Shown in pieces: positions 57,227 to 64,000 of a stretch of 64,000 nucleotides of DNA; within the stretch, counting starts at the first letter, position 1, and each line of letters starts with the position of its first letter. The stretch covers positions 7,068,001 through 7,132,000 of the forward strand of contig CP053157.1 of assembly GCA_014607495.2 (NCBI GenBank), read 5' to 3'. The translations under genes were made by a program, and so were the position numbers. This DNA is from Carposina sasakii. Lineage: Eukaryota; Arthropoda; Insecta; Lepidoptera; Carposinidae. Below the pieces are notes generated by a model that had not been told where the DNA came from, did no database searches, and saw nothing but the letters and a program-made list of their open reading frames with translations.

Positions 57227-58999
57227 ATGAGTAGCCCAAAGAAGGAGCAGCGGCCACTGTTGTTTACTGAAGAAGTGTCTGACGAGGAACTACGACCTTA
57301 TCGATACAACAGATATTACCATAAACGGTATAGGCAAATGGGGTATAAAGGACGGGCGAAGTACACCGTGGAAGGCGCTGCGGCAATAATTTCACGCTGG
57401 CCAGGTACACACCTTCTTGAAATAAAGTATCCGCCCTGATTTCGCGTTAAAAAGCAAGAGTAGCCAGACCTTGGCCTTCTCATTAAAAATTTGAATATTA
57501 ATATACCTACGTATAATGGCTTTCCTGTTATTGTTTCAGAGCACTGGTCTTCAGTTACATTCTGGTGGTTTGCATTGGGTGTAATTGCGATAACTACATT
57601 CATACTTTATAATGGTCTAATGATGTTTTCCATTTTGCCTTCCGTATATTCTAAAGCTGTACCATATGCTAACAAACCAGTAGCGACTGTTAAAAAATCG
57701 CCGCCGTTACATGAGGTTTTTATGCATTTATTTGTAGACCGTGAAATATTAGATTTTCATACTTATTTACTGCCTATAACACAGCTCTCCAACAAATATA
57801 CTGATTTTAAATTTAACTTCTATATAATTGATACTGATACATCTGAAGACATAAGTGAAATAAGTAGTGAAGAAAATAATAAACTCGCCCTTAAGTCTCT
57901 CTGGCCAGAAAAACCTAACCAAGGTAAACAGACTAAAAATCAAAATAACATAAATATTGTACATACCACTTTATCCAAGTATATGAATAATAGCCCAGTT
58001 AGAAAATCGTGGAAAAACTTGCAACCTCAGTTGTTAGAATTTCTGGTTAGAGCTACATCAATCTGGGAAAGAGGAGGAATAACATTTAATCCCAAGATAT
58101 TACTACCTTCGTTACATAATAATGTTTACATGGAAAATTTACATAGAATACTGAAAAGATATGGAAAAGATGATAAAAAACTTAATGTTATTGTTAATAA
58201 CACAGAGAATAGAAATAATGAATCCAATAAAGCTAGAACAGTCATCCCGAAAAAGCAGCCTAATAATATTCGTGATATTATAAATGCGTTAGAATCTGAA
58301 AATAATTCGTATAATGTTCCTCAACACAATTTGACTGAAGAAGAAGATATTCATGTCCCAATAATGACCCGTAGTTGGAGAAAATTATTAGCTATAGATA
58401 TCTTACAAAATGAATCTCAGTCTGATATAAAAAACATAGCTTTGCTTCCACATGAAAATAGTACCAAAAAAATATTAGTTAATAATGGAAAAGAACACTC
58501 TTCCAAAGAAGTAACTACAAGCAATATTAATAATCCAACGAATGCAATACCTCTCTTCCTAAAGATTTTATTTAATGGGTTGAACTATAATAATAAAATT
58601 GGAAACTTTACTAAAAATATGGACAATTCTTCAGAAGTACTCATAACTTCTGAAAAAGATATTAACTCAACATCACCTTATACCAGTAAAGGTTTATTTC
58701 AAAATATTAATATGCCTGTTATTATTACTGCCGATGGTGTAGAGAAAGAAAATATACAAACCTCAAGTGAAAAGATTTCTGCTAAAAGTGAAGTGTTTGA
58801 AATAGCTCCATTAACGATTGACTTAAAAGGCAATATAATTGCTACTGAAATAGGTTGCCATGCTTTTTTGGGCTCAGTGTTTAGTAATGCAGTGCATTTT
58901 GGTGGAGAACTTCTTACAGATTTCATTATCAAAGAATTGACACATTTTTGTAAAGGACTTTTGTCTACATGTAAAGGCATTGATGTGATATTATTATAA
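57227..58999 (+). CDS. type II membrane glycosyltransferase-like protein, 545 aa
   Basis: Exons 57227-57404 and 57540-58999 join at G|AG after RWP, the same position and phase as in the minus-strand paralogue. The cytosolic tail is basic (RYNRYYHKRYRQMGYKGRAK). The anchor spans about 68-90 (WWFALGVIAITTFILY). The lumenal core has YIIDTDTSED, TLSKYMNNSPVRKSW and FLVRATSIWERGGITFNPK at about 228-245. At the place of the DXD metal site of GT32/A4GALT-like enzymes this reads TFNPK, so both acidic residues are gone. A long Asn/Lys-rich linker with many N-x-S/T sites follows. It ends in the conserved DLKGNIIA, HAFLGSVFS and ELTHFCKG segments. AATAAA is at about 59247. Probably a Golgi or secretory-path protein without metal-dependent transferase activity. 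The homology to the paralogue is clear; the enzyme family is inferred. Confidence 0.75.
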
Positions 59000-59652
59000 T
59001 TTGTTTTATATGTCTAGTTTATTAGAAGTTAACAGTTTTAGATATTTGTCATTAAAATTTATTTTAAAAACATTTTTATTACCTCTCGTCTCCCTAAATT
59101 GCCAAAGATTTAATACTGAGTATTTTAGTGTTAAAAATGTGAAAATTTCTGTTACAAGGTTTGATACATTTGTAAAGATTTTGCTTTTTAGGTTTATTGG
59201 TTTGGCACGCATTTGATCTTTGATCAACAATTCAAAAGTCAATTAAAATAAAACTTCGTCGTATAATAATTAGAAATTATTTATTTTCTTTACATCAGTA
59301 AGTCGTGCCCAAAATATTGTTATATCACACAACATCTTGGTCACAAGAAATCACAAATAACTAGGTAGGTACACTTAATATTATGGCAGCTAATTCCTTA
59401 ATACAGAAACACTGACTCTTAATAGCCTTTTCAGCAATAGACTAGACGTTCAAAAGGCATTTTTGAAACATTGTTACCTGATCCTTCCTTGAATCATTAA
59501 TAGCAAACGTAAGCGTATATTATCTTAATGCTTATTATTTATATTTTTATTAGTTTATCTAATTTTAGTTAATTACTTAGTTTAATCTTACTTATTTTGT
59601 CCATGTATGATTGCAGTAAGTAAAGTAACTCCTAAGATAAGATAGATATAAT
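59000..59652. other. 3' region between converging genes
   Basis: The 3' untranslated region of the plus-strand gene, with AATAAA at about 59247, and downstream sequence of the minus-strand mucin gene. Otherwise AT-rich, with nothing recognised. Confidence 0.6.
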
Positions 59653-62600
59653 TTAGAAAGCTACGTTTTTTCTTTCCACTGGTATATTCCACCGACCACT
59701 CCAATCATTTTTTGAAGAATGTTTGCAGTCCCTTAAATAGAATTTGGGTTCACATCTTCTGCTGACTGACCAATAAACATATCCTGCTGGACATTGATAA
59801 ACGAAACCCCGTATATTTCCAGATTTCGATGTTTTACACTTCAAGAACGCCGGAGAACACATATCTGTCCTTTCAAATGGAAAGTGACCAATAGAAGGAC
59901 AAGAATGCTGGAAACTGCTCACCTCGATCTGAAATTTAAGTGATAAATATTAACAAAACTACATACACTTCACACAGAAAAGAAGAATCGATAAAATAAG
60001 TAATAAGAACTTAAGAGACAAAACAGGGATAGCTGATGTTACATACAAAACAAAACAACTAAAATGGAAGTGGGCACGATATACTATAAGGGAGTAGATA
60101 AATGGAGCAAAATTGTTACATTATGGCATCCTAGAGGCCATAGAAGAAATAGAGGTAGGTAACATAAAAGGTGGGCCGATGAAATACAAGAGATGGCCGG
60201 AAAGACCAAAACATGGACCAGACTAGTGCACAATAGAGACGAATGGAAAAGGATGGGAGAGGCCTTTGCCCAAAGGCACACAGAAGCAGTTACTGTAGTT
60301 TAAGAAATAAATAGAAAAAAAACAATACATAATTTTAATATGTTTCTGATTAAAAGCTATTATAAATATAAATAAATTAACAAAACTAGTGGACGCCCGC
60401 GACTCCGTCCGCGTGGACTGCAGAAATCAGAAAAAACAAAATGTCGAAATTATCCGGGATATAAACATTTTCCCGGGATGAAAAGTAACCTATATGTTAA
60501 GTGGGACCTGTCACAATATATCCCTGAAAACTGCATCGAAATTGGTTCAGCCGTTTCTGAGATTAGCGTGCACGGATCGATCCGTTACAATTTTATTATA
60601 TGTATAGATAGATAAAATAAAATTTAGCTACGGATTATATTAGAGGGAAATTATTTATTTACTTACTGGATCTTTGTAGCCTTCAATAGATCGTTTCTGA
60701 TTACGTTTCTTGGCTATTTGTCCGTCGCATTTTTTGTCAGCCTTACTTTCATCGACGCATTTGGTTTGAGTTTCGTCGTAGATAGTGTTGTTAGGACACT
60801 TAAATGTAGCTAGTTTTACTTCATGAGTATCTTCATCTTCGTCACACTGATAAAAAAGATTACAATACTTCGGGTGTCTTCGAAATGAAGTTGGACATAC
60901 ATAAAGATATTGATCATCTTCTGTTTCTGGACAGTCTTTTTCTGAAGATTGCTGTGTAGTAGTTTCTGATGCTGAGTCTGTTGTTGAACCACTTTCGCTT
61001 TGTTCAGTAGTCGTTGATTGTTCGGTGGTTTGTGTGGTCTCATTGTTCTGATCATCTTGTGTCGTACTTTGTTGTGTGGTAGCTTCTTGTGTCGTTTGTG
61101 CTTCTGTGTTTGAATCTTGTGTCGTTTGTTCATCAGTAGAGCTTTCTTGTGTAGTTGGTTGTTCAGTAGTTGATTTTTGTGTTGTTTGTTCCTCAGTTGT
61201 AGATTCTTGAGTTGTTTGCTGTTTAGTGGTAGATTCCTGTGTTGTTTGTGGCTCTGTTGTAGTTTGTTGCTCTGTAGTTGTTTGTTGTTCAGTGGTTTGT
61301 TCCTGTGTAGTCGGTTTTGGAGTAGTTGTACTTGACTTTTCAGTTGTTGTTTCTTCCGTTGTTTCTTCGCTCGTGGTAGATTTTTGGGTAGTAGTTGTTG
61401 TTGTAGTGGTTGTTGTAGACTCTTGTGTAGTGGTTGTTAAATCATTTATAGTTGAGCTTTCCGTTGTACTCTGTTCCGTTGTGGATGTGGGCTGTTCTTC
61501 AGTTGTCGTTTCCTGGACATTTTCAGCTTGCGATTGACTACCACTACAATTACGCGGAGGATAAACTGAATCTTCATAATTGCACGTATCTAATTCTGGA
61601 TCCCAAACAGTACCTTCACCGCACTCAAAATGAAATACTGAGAAACGTTTTCCATTATTGTCCCAATCAACACATCTATAAAACTTTTTGCAATCATCAG
61701 GGTTGGGATAAAAACCTGCTTTAGTGCAGTTAACTTTTTGCGTGGATGGTTTGCTTGAAGACGAATTTGATGTATCTTGATTACTAGAAGAAGTACTTGT
61801 TGTGCCTGCATTCTGTGGTTCCTGGTTACATGAAGACTTAGCCACGTCTTGTGGATGATTACAGTTTAAAATATCTTGATCCCAAATTGTGCCGTCTGCA
61901 CACTTGAAATCATATTTTGTAAAACCTCCTTTTCCATTATCCACACATCTGTAAAACATTTTACAATCATTTGCATCGCCAAAATAGCCCTCTTCCTTAC
62001 ATTGATCCTTTGAGGGCTTTGAATCAGAAGTGGTGGAGCTGCTTTCTGTTGTTGATTCCGGTGCATTATTAGAATCTTCAATTTGAGTATTTTCATTTTC
62101 CTGACAAGTTTCAACTTCAGCTATGTGGTTACAGGTCTTGATATTATCATCCCATGCCGTTCCTTCCCCACATGTAAAATCGTATTTTGTGAATCCTCCA
62201 TTTCCATTATCGACACATCTATAAAATTTCCTACAATCATTTTTATTAGGGTGAAACCCTTCAGAAGTACACGTTTCTTCGTTATTGTTATCAGTGGGAT
62301 ATTCGTCTTCTTGTTTTTCAGTAGTTTGTGATTGTGTAGTAGATAGTAAACTTGAACTACTAGATGTAATATCTTGCTGTCGTTCTGTAGTTGTCGTAGT
62401 AGAAGAAACTAATGAAGTTTGAGTGGTTGATTGAGATTTACATGTGCCGTCATCATGATCACAAGCTTGTATTTCTTGAACCCAAATTGTTCCCTGTCCA
62501 CATGAAAAGTCGTACTTAGTATAACTTCCTTGACCATTATCGACACATCGAATGAATTTTCGGCAATCAGCAGTGTTTGCGAAAAATCCCTCAGAAATAC

Positions 62601-64000
62601 AAATATAACTGGAAGTACCTGATTCATCGGGGTTCTTAGTCGGCCGATTATCTTCTGTAGTAGTTAAGGGTTTATTTGTACTTTCAGACGAAGATATAGT
62701 TGCTTCAGTAGTACTGTTTGAGCTTATAGAACAGTTTAATTTATTTGAAGGATGATTACATCCTTGTATTTCTTGATCCCAAATAGTTCCATCACCACAG
62801 GAAAATTCATATTTTGTATATCCGCCGTTTCCATTATCAACGCAACGGTAAAACAATTTACAGTCATTTGGATTCCCATAAAATCCTTCAGAAATACATT
62901 CCGTTTTTGAAATTGGTTTAGAGGTTGAACTAGAATTTAAAATCAAAGATTCAGTTGTTGTAGATGTATTTTCAGGGTAAACTGTAGTTTGTGGTCTGTC
63001 AGTAGCGCTCTCGGAAGTATTTTTACATTCGCCGTTTAATGCGTGATTACACGTTTGAATTTCTTGATCCCAAGCAGTACCGTCACCACAACTGAATTCA
63101 TATTTAGTAAAACCACTACTACCGTTATCTACGCAACGATAAAATTTTCTACAATCATCACGGTCACCGAAAAATCCTTCAGATTTACAGTTATTTGAAC
63201 CTGTAGGCTTCTCCGACGAATTAGAACCGATTGATTCAGTGCTATAACTGGAAGATCCAGTGGTCCCCGTAGTAGTATTGATGTAATCATCACTTTGTGT
63301 TATTTGTGTGGCCGTATTTGCGGTAGTTTTGCAATCTTTGTCTGAACCGTGATTACATCCTTGTGTATTTTGATCCCAAACAGTACCATATCCGCAAGTA
63401 AATTCATATTTAGTAAGTCCTTCTTTACCGTCACTGACACATCGATAAAATTTCTTACAATCCTGTTTATCACCATAAAATCCTTCTGAAGTACATTGAT
63501 TATTTGCATTTACATTACTTATTGTAGCTGTTGCGGCAGTAGATGTTATTGGTTGATTATTTTGGTTACTACCTGCTGTTGTTGAAGTTGTGCTAGAAGA
63601 TTGAGTAACGTCAGTTTGGCTTGTTTTGCAGTCCTTAACAGCCCATATGTGATTACAAGCTTCTATGTTTTGGTCCCAAACAGTTCCTTCGCCGCATGTA
63701 AATTCATATTTAGTGTAACCCTCTCTACCATTGTCAACACATCTGAAAAATTTCTTACAATCTTTATTGTCACCCATAAAGCCACTTTCCTTGCAATCAC
63801 TATTATCTCCTTCTATTGGATTTATAGTTGTACTATGACTGTTAATGTTACTCTGTGTTGTTGCGTTTTCGTTATTATATTCATCGCTTAAAACATTTTC
63901 AGTTGTTGTAAAACTAGTACTTTGTGTAGTAATAACATCTATTATGGTGGTAATTTCTTCTTTATTTATATCAGAAGAATTTTTCCCACAAGATTTTACA
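59653..64000 (-). CDS. chitin-binding mucin with ten CBM14 domains, 5' end outside window
   Basis: The minus-strand exon 64000-60667 is open to the window edge. It splices at CCA|GTAAGT to the last exon, 59928-59653. Eight consecutive type-2 chitin-binding (peritrophin A, CBM14) domains are spaced by Ser/Thr-rich linkers. Each reads like C-x-SEGF-x-DC-x-KF-x-RCVDNG, then TKY-x-F-x-C, then GT-x-WD and CNH. A long Thr/Gln/Glu mucin region with QTTQESTT-like units follows at about 61500-60950. A ninth domain comes next (HPKYCNLFYQCDED), then a tenth, more divergent, in the last exon (PFERTDMCSPAFLKC). Each domain has the usual six Cys. Secreted, probably O-glycosylated, binding chitin of cuticle, trachea or peritrophic matrix. 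The start and signal peptide are outside. The intron holds two retroelement tails. Confidence 0.92.
60000..60305 (+). mobile_element. LINE C-terminal remnant in mucin intron
   Basis: The plus strand shows AAATGGAAGTGGGCACGA (LKWKWAR), AGGTGGGCCGATGAAATAC (RWADEI) and GGAGAGGCCTTTGCCCAA (GEAFAQ). This is the end of a LINE protein of a different family from the 26290 element. Frames are broken. Confidence 0.65.
60385..60612 (+). mobile_element. RTE-like tail next to mucin exon
   Basis: ACTAGTGGACGCCCGCGACT to GATTAGCGTGCACGGATCG. Same subfamily as 3732 and 35738. It lies about 55 bp beyond the donor of the large mucin exon. Confidence 0.7.

Noticed and set aside
61226..61537. Val/Cys-rich 103-codon frame on the plus strand
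   Set aside because: It is the antisense shadow of the Thr-rich mucin repeats (ACA/ACT read backwards as TGT/AGT).
1..64000. CRISPR arrays, operons, rRNA
   Set aside because: No regularly spaced direct repeats, no bacterial-type gene organisation and no rRNA-like sequence were seen; the DNA is eukaryotic.

Overview
The window looks like AT-rich nuclear DNA from an insect, almost certainly a moth or butterfly. The evidence is: host genes split by many GT-AG introns; GT10 fucosyltransferases; an insect-type chitin-binding mucin; a DUF4781 protein (a family I recall as mainly insect); and dense interspersed repeats of types widespread in Lepidoptera (RTE-like LINE tails, tRNA-like SINE modules, hAT and PIF/Harbinger-like MITEs, fold-back elements). 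No prokaryotic features were seen.

Layout. 1-16.5 kb: three alpha-1,3-fucosyltransferase (GT10) paralogues. The first is on the plus strand with only its last three exons inside the window. Two complete five-exon copies, each rebuilding to exactly 445 codons plus stop, lie in tandem on the minus strand. 16.5-29.9 kb: mostly transposon debris, with one small three-exon gene for a secreted PKD/immunoglobulin-fold-like protein (21.2-22.3 kb), a 410-bp tandem duplication, and an hAT-like element carrying six TATCGATA boxes. 29.9-42.3 kb: one nine-exon plus-strand gene for a 731-residue DUF4781 protein, whose introns are packed with nested repeats. 42.3-48.3 kb: gene-free repeat block including an hAT element with a BED-finger reading frame. 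48.3-51.1 kb: five-exon minus-strand gene for a 216-residue four-helix membrane protein I cannot name. 52.3-59.0 kb: two divergently transcribed two-exon paralogues for type II membrane proteins with a glycosyltransferase-like core and a decayed DXD motif. 59.6-64 kb: minus-strand gene for a Thr/Ser-rich mucin with ten visible chitin-binding type-2 domains, running off the right edge.

All splice models were assembled by hand from the sequence; in each complete gene the exon lengths sum to an intact reading frame. Several genes concern glycans: fucosyl transfer in the Golgi, two probable Golgi glycosyltransferase-like proteins, and a chitin-binding secreted mucin. Whether this grouping is functional or accidental cannot be told from one window.

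The best candidates for something undescribed are the divergent pair of apparently non-catalytic glycosyltransferase-like proteins and the four-helix membrane protein. On the mobile-element side they are the TATCGATA-rich hAT element and the tRNA-like modules embedded inside a larger repeat.
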